In this document: positions 55,101-64,000 of the stretch, piece by piece
Position numbering within the stretch: position 1 is the stretch's first letter
How the letters are laid out: each line of letters starts with the position of its first letter
Assembly (NCBI RefSeq): GCF_001266615.1
Contig: NZ_LGHZ01000017.1
Coordinates: 1-64,000 of the forward strand
Direction of reading: 5' to 3'
DNA from: Kluyvera genomosp. 1
GTDB lineage: Bacteria > Pseudomonadota > Gammaproteobacteria > Enterobacterales > Enterobacteriaceae
DNA: 64,000 nt
The notes under the pieces: model-generated
The model's database searches: none
Seen by the model: the letters and a program-made list of their open reading frames with translations, nothing else
Told to the model about the DNA's origin: nothing
Program-made: the position numbers and the translations under genes

Positions 55101-55321
55101 ACGGTGCGGTACTGCGCGTCCGTCCCAAAGCGATGACCGTCGCCGTGATAATTGCCGGTCTGTTGCCCATACTATGGGGGACCGGTGCGGGTTCTGAAGT
55201 GATGAGCCGGATTGCCGCGCCAATGATTGGCGGCATGATCACCGCACCGCTGCTATCGTTGTTTATTATTCCTGCCGCTTATAAGTTGATTGGGTTATAT
55301 CGGCACAGACGTAATGGATAA
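52178..55321 (+). CDS. cusA: Cu(I)/Ag(I) efflux RND transporter CusA
   Basis: Heavy-metal RND pump (1047 aa, E. coli length). N-terminal [20 protein letters not shown] is the first helix; [23 protein letters not shown] is the porter start; [23 protein letters not shown] is the helix 4 motif with the proton-relay aspartate; a second repeat follows. The ATG 52178 has AAGGAGA upstream; 28 in-frame codons before it overlap cusB. CusA and SilA are similar; CusF and the absence of silE/silP favour Cus. Confidence 0.94.
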   Translation: MIEWIIRRSVANRFLVMMGVLFLSLWGGWTIVNTPVDALPDLSDVQVIVKTSYPGQAPQIVENQVTYPLTTTMLSVPGAKTVRGFSQFGDSYVYVIFEDGTDLYWARSRVLEYLNQVQGKLPQGVSSEIGPDATGVGWIFEYALVDKSGKHDLAELRSLQDWFLKYELKTIPNVAEVASVGGVVKQYQVQVDPLKLAQYDISLSEVKQALTSSNQEAGGSSVEMAEAEYMVRATGYLKSLDDFNHIVLKAGENGVPVYLKDVARVQIGPEMRRGIAEFNGEGEVAGGVVLLRSSKNAREVITAVKDKLASLQKSLPPGVEVVTTYDRSQLIDRAIDNLRSKLIEEFIVVAVVCALFLWHLRSALVAIVSLPLGLCIAFIVMHFQGLNANIMSLGGIAIAVGAMVDAAIVMIENAHKRLEHWQEAHPGQTMDNSTRWREITDAAVEVGPALFISLLIITLSFIPIFTLEGQEGRLFGPLAFTKTYAMAGAAALAIVVIPILMGFWIKGKIPAEASNPLNRFLIAIYHPLLLKVLRWPKLTLLVALLSMFTVLWPLSKVGGEFLPKINEGDLLYMPSTLPGISPGQAAVLLQQTDKLIKTVPEVASVFGKSGKAETATDSAPLEMIETTIQLKPQDQWRPGMTLDKIIDELDATVRLPGLANLWVPPIRNRIDMLSTGIKSPIGIKVSGTSLADIDDAAQHIETVAKTVPGVVSALAERLEGGRYIDVDIDRQKAARYGMTVGDVQLFVSSAIGGATIGETVEGVARYPINIRYPQGFRDGPMALRQLPILTPGKQQITLGDVAKVAVVSGPTMLKTENARPASWIYIDARDRDMVSVVHDLQAAISRSVTLKPGTSVAFSGQFELLEHANKKLKLMVPMTVMIIFILLYLAFRRVEEALLILMSLPFALVGGIWFLYWQGFHMSVATGTGFIALAGVAAEFGVVMLMYLRHAVEADPKLQNPQTFSEERLDDALYHGAVLRVRPKAMTVAVIIAGLLPILWGTGAGSEVMSRIAAPMIGGMITAPLLSLFIIPAAYKLIGLYRHRRNG

Positions 55322-55349
55322 ATCCAGCAGACTCCTGACCGAGTCAGCG

Positions 55350-55463
55350 CTGTAGGCCTGGTAAGCATCAAGCCGTCAGGTATGATGCGGCATCTTGTCG
55401 GATAGCCGCGTAGATGCGTTATCCGGCCTACACGCTGAAACCGCCCGGTGATTCCATCGGGCG
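55350..55463. repeat. BIME-like REP pair downstream of cusA
   Basis: GTAGGCC (55352-55358) and GGCCTAC (55425-55431) bound two oppositely oriented REP-like units (AAGCCGTCAGG, then CGCGTAGATGCGTTATCCGGCCTAC). A further CGCCCG/CGGGCG hairpin lies at 55442-55463. Such elements lie at mRNA 3' ends in Enterobacterales. Confidence 0.75.
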
Positions 55464-55493
55464 TAGCAACGTCGGGGAATTACGGAGACCCTT

Positions 55494-56132
55494 ATGCAAC
55501 ATGTACTGATTACTGGCGCCACCGGTTTGGTTGGTGGGCACTTACTCAACATGCTGCGCCGCGAGTCGCAGGTTGAATCCATCATCGCCCCCACGCGTCG
55601 TCCGTTAGAGCACGCCTTCGGCATCGGCAATCCGCATAATACCGACCTGCGCCAGGCGCTGACGGAAGTGAACACCCCTGTTGATACCGTCTTTTGCTGT
55701 TTGGGCACCACGCAGAGCGAAGCGGGCTCGAAGTCAGCGTTCACTCACGTCGATTACGACCTGGTGGTGGAAACCGGATTAACCGGTCTACGTCTCGGCG
55801 CGCAGCAGATGCTGGTGGTCAGCGCGATGGGGGCAAATACTCAATCTCCCTTCTTTTACAATCGTGTCAAAGGACAAGCGGAGGCGGCGCTGATTGCGCA
55901 AGGCTGGACGACGTTGACGCTGGCACGCCCTTCAATGCTGCTGGGCGATCGCCGTTTGCCGCGGCTTAATGAGCAGCTATTGGCGCCGTTGTTTAGCTTG
56001 TTGCCGGGAAACTGGAAGTCGATTCAGGCGGAAGATGTGGCGAAAGCGATGTTGAATATGGCGAAGCATCCCGCAACCGCACCGGTGACGATACTGTCAT
56101 CGCGACAGCTTAGAGAAATGGCCCGGCAGTGA
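55494..56132 (+). CDS. yraR: NAD(P)-binding Rossmann-fold protein YraR
   Basis: A 212 aa short-chain dehydrogenase-like protein of the atypical NAD(P)H-binding type. The nucleotide-binding loop is [15 protein letters not shown] at residues 4-18; YNRVKGQAE resembles the YxxxK catalytic pair. Substrate unknown. The stop codon lies in the loop of a perfect hairpin (56121-56143). In E. coli yraQ lies between yraR and dolP; it is missing here. Confidence 0.9.
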   Translation: MQHVLITGATGLVGGHLLNMLRRESQVESIIAPTRRPLEHAFGIGNPHNTDLRQALTEVNTPVDTVFCCLGTTQSEAGSKSAFTHVDYDLVVETGLTGLRLGAQQMLVVSAMGANTQSPFFYNRVKGQAEAALIAQGWTTLTLARPSMLLGDRRLPRLNEQLLAPLFSLLPGNWKSIQAEDVAKAMLNMAKHPATAPVTILSSRQLREMARQ

Positions 56133-56143
56133 ATCTGCCGGGC
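56121..56143. terminator. Hairpin at the yraR / dolP convergence
   Basis: GCCCGGCAG / CTGCCGGGC is a perfect 9 bp stem; the 5 nt loop contains the yraR stop codon. It sits between convergent genes. T-runs are weak, so termination is probable but not certain. Confidence 0.55.
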
Positions 56144-56150
56144 AGCAGGG

Positions 56151-56726
56151 TTACTGAATGTAGGTAAACGCGGTGGTGACGCGCTTCACACCGCTTACGC
56201 GGCTAGCAATGTCGGCTGCGGCTTTACCTTCTCGGTCGGTCACCAGACCCATCAGGAACACTTCACCGTTTTCCGTGGTCGCTTTCACGTTTGAGGATTT
56301 CACCTGGTCGGTCGTCAGCAACTGAGAACGAACTTTGGTGGTAATCCAGGTATCGGAGGACGAGGTGCCAAGGCTGATTGGCTGGCCCTGACGGACTTCG
56401 TTAAAGACCTCAGTCGCGCCATCAACGCCGACGGCAATCTGTTTCGCACGAGTGGCAAGGCTCAGATCCGGTGCCTGGCCGGTCAGCAGGACTTTGCCCT
56501 GATACGCGGTCACGTTAATGCGGGCTTCTTTCTTAATTTGTGCATCTTTCGACAGGGCATTGTTCACGCGAACTTCCAGCGTGCTGTCATCCACCTGAGT
56601 TCCCACGGTACGCGGATCGGTAGCGGCTTTGGTGCCTACTGCGGCCGTGCCAACAACGGCGGCTGCAATACATCCTTGAAGCAGCAATGCGGAAATAAGG
56701 ACTGCGAGGGTCGAAATTGCCTTCAT
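56151..56726 (-). CDS. dolP: Outer-membrane lipoprotein DolP (two BON domains)
   Basis: Lipoprotein (191 aa) that supports outer-membrane integrity at division sites and BAM function. The lipobox is LQGC with C19. Two BON domains occupy about 45-115 and 120-190 (VNVTAYQGKVLLTGQAPD-like and VKATTENGEVFLMGLVTDREG). In E. coli it is sigma-E regulated. It is 9 bp after diaA and co-directional. Confidence 0.95.
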   Translation of the reverse strand: MKAISTLAVLISALLLQGCIAAAVVGTAAVGTKAATDPRTVGTQVDDSTLEVRVNNALSKDAQIKKEARINVTAYQGKVLLTGQAPDLSLATRAKQIAVGVDGATEVFNEVRQGQPISLGTSSSDTWITTKVRSQLLTTDQVKSSNVKATTENGEVFLMGLVTDREGKAAADIASRVSGVKRVTTAFTYIQ

Positions 56727-56735
56727 TTATTCTCC

Positions 56736-57326
56736 TTAGTCGTCCTGGTGTGGGAAAAGGGTGTTATCAATCAGATCGCATAAGCAGTTAACCGTGAGCA
56801 TGTGCATCTCCTGGATACGCGCGCTGCGGTGCGAAGGGATGCGAATTTCGACATCCTGTTGCCCGAGCAGGCCCGCCAGTTCACCTCCGTCATAGCCGGT
56901 AAGGGCAACGATGGTCATATCACGAGTAACGGCAGCTTCGACCGCTTTGACGATATCGCGACTGTTGCCACGCGTGGAGATCGCCAGCAGCACATCACCG
57001 GCATGACCGAGCGCGCGAACCTGCTTGGCGTAGATCTCTTCGTGTAGGCGATCGTTCGCTATCGCGGTTAAGACCACATTATCACTGTTTAGTGCAATCG
57101 CTGGTAAACCAGGGCGTTCGGTTTCATAGCGGTTAATCATGCAGGCAGCAAAATGCTGTGCGTTGGCCGCAGAAGAACCGTTGCCACAACAGAGAATTTT
57201 GTTGCCGTTAAGCAGTGACTGTACCAGGGTCATCGCTGCTCGGGAGATAGCGTCCGGGAGCGCTTCCGCCGCCGCGATTTGGGTTTGAATGCTTTCAGTG
57301 AAGCACACTTTAATTCTTTCGAGCAC
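56736..57326 (-). CDS. diaA: DnaA initiator-associating protein DiaA
   Basis: SIS-domain tetramer (196 aa) that promotes DnaA assembly at ori[22 protein letters not shown] is the SIS phosphosugar-like loop; [17 protein letters not shown] follows. The start codon is GTG (57324-57326). Length equals E. coli. Confidence 0.95.
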   Translation of the reverse strand: MLERIKVCFTESIQTQIAAAEALPDAISRAAMTLVQSLLNGNKILCCGNGSSAANAQHFAACMINRYETERPGLPAIALNSDNVVLTAIANDRLHEEIYAKQVRALGHAGDVLLAISTRGNSRDIVKAVEAAVTRDMTIVALTGYDGGELAGLLGQQDVEIRIPSHRSARIQEMHMLTVNCLCDLIDNTLFPHQDD

Positions 57327-57345
57327 GATATCCCTTTACATTCTG

Positions 57346-57732
57346 TTAGCTAAAAGCGTTCTGGAGCCATTCGATCTCATTGCCCGTGAAGGCTAACACA
57401 TCGAAACGGCAATCCACAGTATCAAAACTCCCATTGTGCCGGGCAAGCCACAAGCGGGCAGTCTGTAATAATTTATGTTGTTTGCTGCGGGTCACACTGG
57501 CCGCTGCGCCGCCGTATGCCGCGGACTTGCGGTAGCGGACTTCAACAAACACCGTCACCGCAGCGTCCCGCATTATCAGGTCGATCTCGCCGCTGCGTTC
57601 ATGGACGTTAGCGGCGATAAATTTCAGCCCCTGCTCTTCCAGCCAGCGACGCGCGCGGAGTTCAACCGCGTTGCCGACTTGTTTGGTGGTTAGCTGGCGG
57701 GGACGACCTGTCCATGTTGGTATCTGAGCCAT
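57346..57732 (-). CDS. yraN: UPF0102 nuclease-like protein YraN
   Basis: A 128 aa restriction-endonuclease-fold protein. The conserved core is [11 protein letters not shown]...[10 protein letters not shown], that is D-x-n-ExK/R-like metal-site residues. Function not known; related family members suggest a Holliday-junction or nuclease role. It overlaps the end of lpoA by 43 bp and is 19 bp from diaA. Confidence 0.93.
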   Translation of the reverse strand: MAQIPTWTGRPRQLTTKQVGNAVELRARRWLEEQGLKFIAANVHERSGEIDLIMRDAAVTVFVEVRYRKSAAYGGAAASVTRSKQHKLLQTARLWLARHNGSFDTVDCRFDVLAFTGNEIEWLQNAFS

Positions 57733-59777
57733 GATAACTTCCTGTTAATCACGCAGTCCGGGTTGGCGCTAAGATCGCCGGTGTTGCCGTTCAGCTCAAA
57801 GCCCGGCATACCGCGCATTTGTGCGAAATGGTTCGCCAGTGCCCAGGCATCAACGCCCATGGCGTACAGACGCGCCAACGAGTAGTCATTGTTAACCGCG
57901 CTCAGCGCCTGCTGCATCAGTGCAGGGTTACTGCCTGCCAGCATTGGAATTTCGCTGTACTGTAGGCCTTCCATCTCCAGACGGAAGTCCGGGCCCGAGG
58001 TGCCCTGTGCGCTACGAGAGCTGGCATACAGCAGAGAACCGCTCTGGCTACCGTTACGCATTGCAATCATTGGTTTGATAAAGGCAATTTCTTCCGGCGT
58101 TGCCAAAATGTAGGCGGCATCGACCTTACCGCTGCCGGTGATCTGCGCATCGGTTGGTGCCGGTGGGATAGTCAGGCCACCGATGGTCACGCCCTGCGGC
58201 TGCGACTGGGTGGAGGTAACCGGTGTGCCAGACAGCGCAATGCCGGAGCCGCCGTTGACGCCACCGCGCAGTTCAGACAGTGAACCAAATTTCTGCTGCA
58301 ACACCGTGCCGCCACCCAGCTTCTGCCATTCATCGGCAAAAGCCTGAGTCACGCGATCGCCAAGGGTATTACGCGGAACCAGCAGTAGCGGGGATTGTTT
58401 CCCCTGCTCGTGGATATGACGTGCGGCATCGCGGGCTTCGTCTTCAGGAGAAAGCGCGAAATAGCAGATGTTGGCGTGGTTGCTCACGTTTTCCGGCTGG
58501 TTGAGCGCCAGTACGTTCAGCGAGGTGTTGCTTTTCAGCAGCTCATCAACGTTGTTTTTCAGCAGCGGGCCCACGACCAGGCTGACGCCATCCTGCTGCG
58601 CCTGCGCCAGGATCTGGTTCAGCGGCTGCGTGGAGGTGTCATAAATTTTCAGCTCGGCGGATGGATTTGCTGCCACGTTGGCCACAGCCTGCGGCTGTGC
58701 GGCAGGTGTTGGTGCGGTCTCGGCTGGCGCAGCAGTTGTGTCAGGTTGCGCAGAGGTCGCTGCCTGAACCGGCGCGGCGGCCGCTGGCGCCTGAACCGGT
58801 GCCTGAGTTTGTGGAGAGGTCAAGTCGGTGACCTCGGCCTGTGATGGGCTGATGACGTCCGTAGAAGCGGCCTGCGCCACCTGCTCCGGTACCGCGCTGC
58901 CGCTCACTGGGCTAATGCCGTTCTTCGCGGCTTCAAAGCCTTTTTGAATGGTACGGCCAAAGACCGATGCCTGGCCGCTTAAAGGCAGCAGCAGGGCGAT
59001 TTTATTCACCGAGGCCGGTTTAAAGCTCTGTACGTTGGCCAGCTGCGATGGCAATACTTTTGCCCCTGGGTTTTGCGGGTAACGGGTCTGCCAATCTTTG
59101 ATCCCCGCTTTCATCATGTCCGGATCGTTGCGGTTATCAAACCACACGCGCTGCAGATCCAGCCAGCCTTGCAGCACGTTCTCGTCGGCGTTGATGACCA
59201 GCGCGTTCGCCTGCGCCTGAGTCATGGAGGAGAGTACCTGCCAGGTGGCATCGCTGTTTTGCTGTTTTTCCGGCTGTGTCGCCAGCAGAGGAGCTTGGGC
59301 GATCAACGCCCGCAGCAGCGTCAGCGAAGGTTTGCCCTGCTCGGCGGTGATGGTGTCTTGCCAGAAACGCGCCTGCAATGCACTGTCAAAATCATCGGCT
59401 TTCAGCTTCAGCAGCAGCGCCTGTGCACCAGCAAAATCTTTCTGCGCCAGTTTCACTTCCACGGCCAGCAGCGACTGCTCCTGACGCTGAGCTGCGTTAA
59501 GTTCCTGCGGCAGCTGGTTGTACAATTCCAGCGACTGTTGGCTCTTACCTTCTTTCAGCAGTGCACGAATGGCGAGTAATTGCCAGTTGGTCTTGCTATC
59601 ATTCGAGCTTTGCTGCATCTGTTGCAGATAAAAGCCGGAGTCAGCCTGCGTCGCACCCTGAAGTTGGGCGGCACTCTGATCGGGAGCCTGGGTTCCACAG
59701 CCTGCAAAAATCAGCGCGGCCAGGATAACAGGCAGACAGCGCGCGGCTTTCATACGAGAAAATGTTGAGGGTACCAT
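57690..59777 (-). CDS. lpoA: Penicillin-binding protein activator LpoA
   Basis: Outer-membrane lipoprotein (695 aa) that activates PBP1A. The lipobox is FAGC (C27). The N-terminal TPR-like domain covers about 40-270; the C-terminal part resembles periplasmic binding proteins ([28 protein letters not shown] onward). An insertion rich in A, P, T and Q (about residues 310-385) makes it about 17 residues longer than E. coli LpoA (678 aa, recalled). ATG at 59775-59777 (MVPSTFSR) matches E. coli. It is divergent from rsmI. Confidence 0.95.
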   Translation of the reverse strand: MVPSTFSRMKAARCLPVILAALIFAGCGTQAPDQSAAQLQGATQADSGFYLQQMQQSSNDSKTNWQLLAIRALLKEGKSQQSLELYNQLPQELNAAQRQEQSLLAVEVKLAQKDFAGAQALLLKLKADDFDSALQARFWQDTITAEQGKPSLTLLRALIAQAPLLATQPEKQQNSDATWQVLSSMTQAQANALVINADENVLQGWLDLQRVWFDNRNDPDMMKAGIKDWQTRYPQNPGAKVLPSQLANVQSFKPASVNKIALLLPLSGQASVFGRTIQKGFEAAKNGISPVSGSAVPEQVAQAASTDVISPSQAEVTDLTSPQTQAPVQAPAAAAPVQAATSAQPDTTAAPAETAPTPAAQPQAVANVAANPSAELKIYDTSTQPLNQILAQAQQDGVSLVVGPLLKNNVDELLKSNTSLNVLALNQPENVSNHANICYFALSPEDEARDAARHIHEQGKQSPLLLVPRNTLGDRVTQAFADEWQKLGGGTVLQQKFGSLSELRGGVNGGSGIALSGTPVTSTQSQPQGVTIGGLTIPPAPTDAQITGSGKVDAAYILATPEEIAFIKPMIAMRNGSQSGSLLYASSRSAQGTSGPDFRLEMEGLQYSEIPMLAGSNPALMQQALSAVNNDYSLARLYAMGVDAWALANHFAQMRGMPGFELNGNTGDLSANPDCVINRKLSWLRYQHGQVVPAS

Positions 59778-59839
59778 TCTGTATCCAGTGATATTTTTTA
59801 CGCAATGCTCAATATTAAATCGGCAATACGGACTAAACA

Positions 59840-60694
59840 ATGAAACAACACGAATCGGCGGATAATTCTCAAGGCCAACTCTTTATTGTACCTACTCCTA
59901 TCGGAAATTTGGCTGATATTACCCAACGAGCGCTCGAAGTATTGCAAGCTGTTGATTTAATTGCGGCTGAAGACACGCGTCATACCGGTTTATTGCTGCA
60001 ACACTTCGCCATTAACGCTCGGATGTTTGCTCTACACGATCACAATGAGCAACAAAAAGCGCAAATGCTGGTGGATAAGCTCAAAGAGGGGCTCAACATC
60101 GCGCTGGTCTCCGACGCAGGCACGCCGCTGATTAACGATCCGGGCTACCATTTGGTGCGAACCTGTCGCGAAGCGGGTATTCGCGTGGTACCGCTGCCGG
60201 GGCCTTGCGCGGCGATTGCTGCGCTCAGCGCCGCGGGGTTACCGTCTGACCGTTTCTGCTACGAAGGCTTTTTACCGGCTAAATCGAAAGGCCGTCGTGA
60301 TGCGATGAAGGCCATCGAAACTGAGCCGCGTACTCTGATCTTCTACGAATCAACTCACCGTCTTCTGGATAGTCTCGAGGATATGGTCGCCGTGTGGGGC
60401 GAAGCCCGCTATGTGGTGCTGGCTCGCGAGCTGACCAAAACCTGGGAAACCATCCACGGCGCACCGGTCGGTGAGCTGCTGGCGTGGGTGAAAGAGGATG
60501 AAAACCGCCGTAAAGGTGAAATGGTGCTGATTGTCGAAGGCCACAAAGCGCAGGATGACGAACTGCCAGCCGACGCGCTGCGCACCCTGGCCTTGCTGCA
60601 AACGGAGCTACCGCTGAAAAAAGCGGCGGCGCTGGCGGCGGAAATCCACGGCGTGAAGAAGAACGCATTGTATAAGTATGCGCTGGAGAAGTAG
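59840..60694 (+). CDS. rsmI: 16S rRNA 2'-O-ribose C1402 methyltransferase RsmI
   Basis: Tetrapyrrole-methylase-family enzyme (284 aa) that methylates C1402 in the 30S decoding site. [21 protein letters not shown] is the N-terminal signature; [11 protein letters not shown] and [16 protein letters not shown] are the SAM-binding and conserved loops. It is divergent from lpoA across 62 bp, as in E. coli. Confidence 0.96.
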   Translation: MKQHESADNSQGQLFIVPTPIGNLADITQRALEVLQAVDLIAAEDTRHTGLLLQHFAINARMFALHDHNEQQKAQMLVDKLKEGLNIALVSDAGTPLINDPGYHLVRTCREAGIRVVPLPGPCAAIAALSAAGLPSDRFCYEGFLPAKSKGRRDAMKAIETEPRTLIFYESTHRLLDSLEDMVAVWGEARYVVLARELTKTWETIHGAPVGELLAWVKEDENRRKGEMVLIVEGHKAQDDELPADALRTLALLQTELPLKKAAALAAEIHGVKKNALYKYALEK

Positions 60695-60761
60695 GGCGAG
60701 TAAGCAATAGGCCGATCTTGCGCGTTTCGGTTGCCCGATAACGCGGTTTGAATCGCAAAGA

Positions 60762-60797
60762 AAAAGGCAGATAGCGAAAGTTATCTGCCTTTGTTTT
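60762..60797. terminator. Bidirectional terminator between rsmI and malY-like gene
   Basis: AAAGGCAGATA / TATCTGCCTTT perfect stem with an 8 nt loop, A-run upstream and TTTGTTTT downstream, between convergent genes. Confidence 0.9.
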
Positions 60798-60806
60798 CTC
60801 TGGGCA

Positions 60807-61979
60807 TTAGTAATGCTTACGCATTCTCTCTATTGCCTGTTCCAGCCAATACCGCTGCGTACCAAAGTTGATGCGAATAAAACGCTCGCCATCCTGAACA
60901 TAATGACTGCCATCCTCAATAATCACCCCTGCATGGCGAGCAAAATGGTTCACCACTTCCGTCGCTGTACGTCCGCCACCGCTGACATCTATCCACGCCA
61001 GATAAGACGACTCCGGCGTCATCATCTTCCACTCCGGGAAATGAGTCTGGATGGCGTCGGCAAGGTAGTGGGCGTTACTGCGTAAATACCCGTTGAGCGC
61101 ATCCAGCCATGGCAGGCCGTGCTGATAAGCTAGGGTGATTCCCCACACGCCGAAGATATTGGGGGAGGTAATGGAATTTTTTTCCAGCTGTTGGCGGAAA
61201 CGCTGACGAAGCTGGGCATCCGGGATGATGGCGTAGGAGGTTTTGAGCCCACCCAGGTTAAAAGCCTTATTGGGTGAGGTCAGCAGAATCAGGTTGTCCT
61301 GGGCTGCCCCACCCGAAGACAGGCAACTGGTGAATTCACCGGCAAGAATGTGTTCGGCATGGACCTCATCGACCACCAGAATGACCCCGTAGCGCTGGCA
61401 AAGCTCGGAAGCCTGGTGAATTTCACTCAGCGTCCAGATGCGTCCGGATGGGTTATGCGGTGAGCATAAGAGCCAAAGCTTAGGCTGCTGGCGCTTGAGC
61501 TGCTCTTCAATAAGCGCAAAGTCGAGATGATAGCGGTTGTTTTCAATTTTTAGCGGATTCGCCAGTACCTGAACACCCTGGCGCTGTGTTGCCATGGCAA
61601 ATGGGTCATAAACCGGCGTATTCATCATCACGCTATCGCCCGGCTGGCAAAATGCCTGCACCAGGTAATGCAGCGTGGAGACGGTGCCGTAGGTGAGCGT
61701 TATCCAGTCGCGCTCGACGTTGACATGGTGGCGGTCGCGCTGGAAGCCGATTACGGCATCATAAAATTCATCAAAGCTATAGGTGTAGCCAAAGGTTCCG
61801 TGTTCAACGATCCGCTGGAAGCCGTCAATAACGGCGGGTGGCGATGTGAAATCCATGTCGGCAATCCACAGCGGGATGAAGTCCTCTGGTACCTCGCCGA
61901 AGCGAGAGCAGACAAATGCATGGTCCCATTTACGGCACTTATCACTTTTACGCTCGATGATTTTATCGAAATCGAACAT
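60807..61979 (-). CDS. MalY/PatB-family PLP-dependent C-S lyase (cystathionine beta-lyase-like)
   Basis: Class I/II aminotransferase-fold enzyme of the MalY/PatB family (390 aa). The PLP lysine is in LLTSPNKAFNLGGLKTSY; the motif CSPHNPSGRIWT binds the cofactor, with DEVHAEHI providing the aspartate. In E. coli MalY cleaves cystathionine and inhibits MalT. The start is ATG 61977-61979, with AGGAG 6 bp upstream. It follows the malX-like gene by 13 bp and is probably in the same operon. No malI-type regulator is visible in the window. Whether it is true MalY or a paralogue cannot be decided. Confidence 0.88.
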   Translation of the reverse strand: MFDFDKIIERKSDKCRKWDHAFVCSRFGEVPEDFIPLWIADMDFTSPPAVIDGFQRIVEHGTFGYTYSFDEFYDAVIGFQRDRHHVNVERDWITLTYGTVSTLHYLVQAFCQPGDSVMMNTPVYDPFAMATQRQGVQVLANPLKIENNRYHLDFALIEEQLKRQQPKLWLLCSPHNPSGRIWTLSEIHQASELCQRYGVILVVDEVHAEHILAGEFTSCLSSGGAAQDNLILLTSPNKAFNLGGLKTSYAIIPDAQLRQRFRQQLEKNSITSPNIFGVWGITLAYQHGLPWLDALNGYLRSNAHYLADAIQTHFPEWKMMTPESSYLAWIDVSGGGRTATEVVNHFARHAGVIIEDGSHYVQDGERFIRINFGTQRYWLEQAIERMRKHY

Positions 61980-61992
61980 GTCCAACTCCTGG

Positions 61993-63564
61993 TTAAATTA
62001 AGGCTTCAATGCCGGTTTTCACACCCTGAACCTGCGGGCCGATAATGACCTGAACACTATGTGCATCAAGGACGACCACGGAAAGTGCACCGGCCTGTTT
62101 TAGCGTCTGTTGATCAACTTTCGACATATCTTTGACCACGAGGCGCAGTCGGGTAATGCAGTTATCCAGGGAGTTAATATTTTCCTTACCGCCGAGAGCG
62201 CTCAAAATAAGCCCATGATCGTATTTGGATTTACCACGTGCTTTGGTATTTGCAGCGACTGCCTGTGATGCACCATCGGAGGAATCTTCACGGCCCGGTG
62301 TTTTAATGTCGTGTTTTAATATATACCAGCGGAATACCAGGAAGTAGACGGCAAACCACACGACGCCAACCGGGAAGAGTAAATACCATTTTGTCGAGGT
62401 GCCTTGCATTACCCCGAAAATTAACAGATCGAGAATCCCACCGTCAGTATTACCAATGGTAACTCCCAGTAGTGCCATCACCATTAATGCTAAACCTGAC
62501 ATGATAATATGGAATACATACAGTGCTGGAGCAATGAAAAGGAATAAGAATTCAATCGGTTCGGAAATACCAGTAATAACGGAAACTAACACCCCAGAAA
62601 GTAATAACCCTTTAATGATGGGTCTATTTTCAGGTTTCGCCGTCCGATAAATAGCAAACGCCACCGCGGGCAAACCAAAAATAAAGGTTGGCATAAACCC
62701 TTGTGACAAGAAGGCCGTCACATGTGGGCTGAAAGGCAGGCCGGCTTTTAGTTCGGCGTAGAAAATATTCAGAGCACCGGCAATTTCATGCCCGTTAACG
62801 ATTTCCGTGCCACCTGCCGGGGTGAAACGCACCATCGCGAGCAGGATATGATGGAGGCCGAAAGGCTTGAGCAGCAGTACGCCAACGCCGTAAAGGAAGG
62901 GGCCAAATACGCTGGTGCTCTGGATGATATGGCCAATACCGGCAATACCCATTGCAACGTAGGTCCACAGAAGCGGAATGGCCAGGCCGACGATCGACAG
63001 CGTCAGAGAGGTAATAATTGGGACAAAGCGGATGCCGCTGAAGAAGGCGAAGGCATCATGCAGTACGGTGTCCTGGAAGCGTTCGTGCAGGAAGTAGGTG
63101 ATCACACCGGCAATGATGCCGCCTAATACCCCCATTTCCAGAGTCTGGATGCCCAGCACCACGGATTGGCCGACCTGCTTCATGGTGGCGGCATCAGCCA
63201 GCTGGTGGGTTGCCATCAGGTAGTAGTTGATGCTCATGTTCATCAACATATAGCCGACAAACCCTGAATAAGCGCCAACGGCTTTGTTTCTTTTGGCCAT
63301 TCCAAACGGAATAGCAATCGCAAACATAACGGGTAAATAGGTAAATGCAAAACCCCCGACGGTGGCAATAAAACCAAATGTTAACTGTGTTAACTCACCG
63401 CCTAAAAAAGGAAAGCTTTTAATGGTGGAAGGGCTCGTAATTGAACTACCAATACCTAACAATAACCCCATAAACGCTAACAGCGATACGGGAAACATAA
63501 ATGTTTTACCTAAACTTTGAAAAAACTCCCATACTCGTGACTTTATAGAATTTTCCTGTGTCAT
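61993..63564 (-). CDS. MalX-like PTS glucose-family EIICB component
   Basis: Phosphotransferase permease (523 aa) with an EIIC domain of the glucose/glucosamine family (about 10-400, with conserved NGHEIAGALNIFYAEL and ISEPIEFLFLFIAP) and a C-terminal EIIB domain (about 440-523) whose phospho-cysteine is in INSLDNCITRLRLVV. It lacks an EIIA domain and should rely on a separate EIIA such as Crr. MalX of E. coli is 530 aa. The sugar is unknown. The start is ATG at 63562-63564 with GGAG upstream. It lies downstream of kbaY-type gene and upstream of the malY-like gene. Confidence 0.88.
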   Translation of the reverse strand: MTQENSIKSRVWEFFQSLGKTFMFPVSLLAFMGLLLGIGSSITSPSTIKSFPFLGGELTQLTFGFIATVGGFAFTYLPVMFAIAIPFGMAKRNKAVGAYSGFVGYMLMNMSINYYLMATHQLADAATMKQVGQSVVLGIQTLEMGVLGGIIAGVITYFLHERFQDTVLHDAFAFFSGIRFVPIITSLTLSIVGLAIPLLWTYVAMGIAGIGHIIQSTSVFGPFLYGVGVLLLKPFGLHHILLAMVRFTPAGGTEIVNGHEIAGALNIFYAELKAGLPFSPHVTAFLSQGFMPTFIFGLPAVAFAIYRTAKPENRPIIKGLLLSGVLVSVITGISEPIEFLFLFIAPALYVFHIIMSGLALMVMALLGVTIGNTDGGILDLLIFGVMQGTSTKWYLLFPVGVVWFAVYFLVFRWYILKHDIKTPGREDSSDGASQAVAANTKARGKSKYDHGLILSALGGKENINSLDNCITRLRLVVKDMSKVDQQTLKQAGALSVVVLDAHSVQVIIGPQVQGVKTGIEALI

Positions 63565-63599
63565 GTAGAGTACTCCATTATTTCTATCAGTATAATATG

Positions 63600-63627
63600 A
63601 AGGCCATGAGAAAATACTCATGACCTT
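63600..63627 (-). promoter_or_regulatory. Stem-loop between kbaY-like and malX-like genes
   Basis: AAGGCCATGAG / CTCATGACCTT forms an 11 bp stem with one mismatch and a 6 nt loop, 36 bp upstream of the malX-like start. On the minus strand TATACT (63594-63589) follows immediately, so a new promoter or an mRNA-processing site is possible. Confidence 0.4.
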
Positions 63628-63686
63628 TACAAAATGAGAGGTGAGTTGTTATTAATATTTTTTATTATTTAATTCAACGCAGCATA

Positions 63687-64000
<314 letters not shown>

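Noticed and set aside
45143-55321. Plasmid-type silver resistance (sil) locus
   Set aside because: No silE or silP genes are present; CusF, CusR and CusS match the chromosomal Cus type in length and motifs.

Overview
This 64 kb window is chromosomal DNA from a gammaproteobacterium of the order Enterobacterales. Protein sequences and gene order (rpoN-lptB-lptA-lptC-kdsC-kdsD, mlaFEDCB, murA, ispB/rplU-rpmA-obgE, dacB/greA, ftsH-folP-glmM-secG-leuU, argG/metY-rimP-nusA-infB-rbfA-truB-rpsO-pnp-nlpI-deaD, mtr, ubiUV/ubiT, dolP-diaA-yraN-lpoA/rsmI) closely follow the equivalent region of Escherichia coli K-12. Several differences from E. coli argue for a relative such as the Enterobacter/Lelliottia/Leclercia/Citrobacter group; the genus cannot be settled by reading alone.

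Layout. 1-4.6 kb (minus strand): start of rpoN, then lipopolysaccharide transport and Kdo synthesis genes and a Ca2+/Na+ exchanger. 4.8-8.3 kb (plus): the Mla phospholipid transport operon and ibaG. 8.4-14.2 kb: murA, sfsB, ispB, ribosomal proteins L21 and L27, yhbE and obgE. 14.3-22.7 kb: dacB, greA with a GraL-like leader RNA, yhbY, rlmE, ftsH, folP, glmM, secG and tRNA-Leu. 22.8-24.4 kb: an accessory AhpD-like gene facing an AraC-type regulator. 24.4-38.6 kb: argG with ARG boxes, then the long metY-rimP-nusA-infB-rbfA-truB-rpsO-pnp-nlpI-deaD expression and RNA-decay cluster. 38.7-45.1 kb: mtr, yhbW, oxygen-independent ubiquinone genes ubiU, ubiV and ubiT, then yhbS, yhbQ and yhbP. 45.1-55.3 kb: a copper/silver efflux locus, cusSR and cusCFBA, split by an orphan sugar-type solute-binding protein gene. 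In E. coli this interval holds yhbO instead, and the cus genes lie elsewhere. 55.5-60.7 kb: yraR, dolP, diaA, yraN, lpoA and rsmI; yraQ is absent. 60.8-64 kb: a malY/malX-like pair downstream of a partial kbaY-type aldolase gene.

The window is mostly envelope biogenesis (LPS, phospholipid trafficking, peptidoglycan), translation and RNA metabolism. The accessory parts are metal efflux, the AhpD/AraC pair, and the PTS/C-S lyase pair. I found no convincing new multi-gene system. The best leads are: the SBP gene inside the cus locus; a 3'-tRNA-Leu fragment directly repeated on the far side of argG; a cluster of AGAC/GTCT half-sites between the AhpD/AraC genes; three successive perfect dyads in the ubiU-ubiT intergenic region; and the malXY-like pair beside kbaY. 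Comparisons with E. coli are from memory, not from a search.
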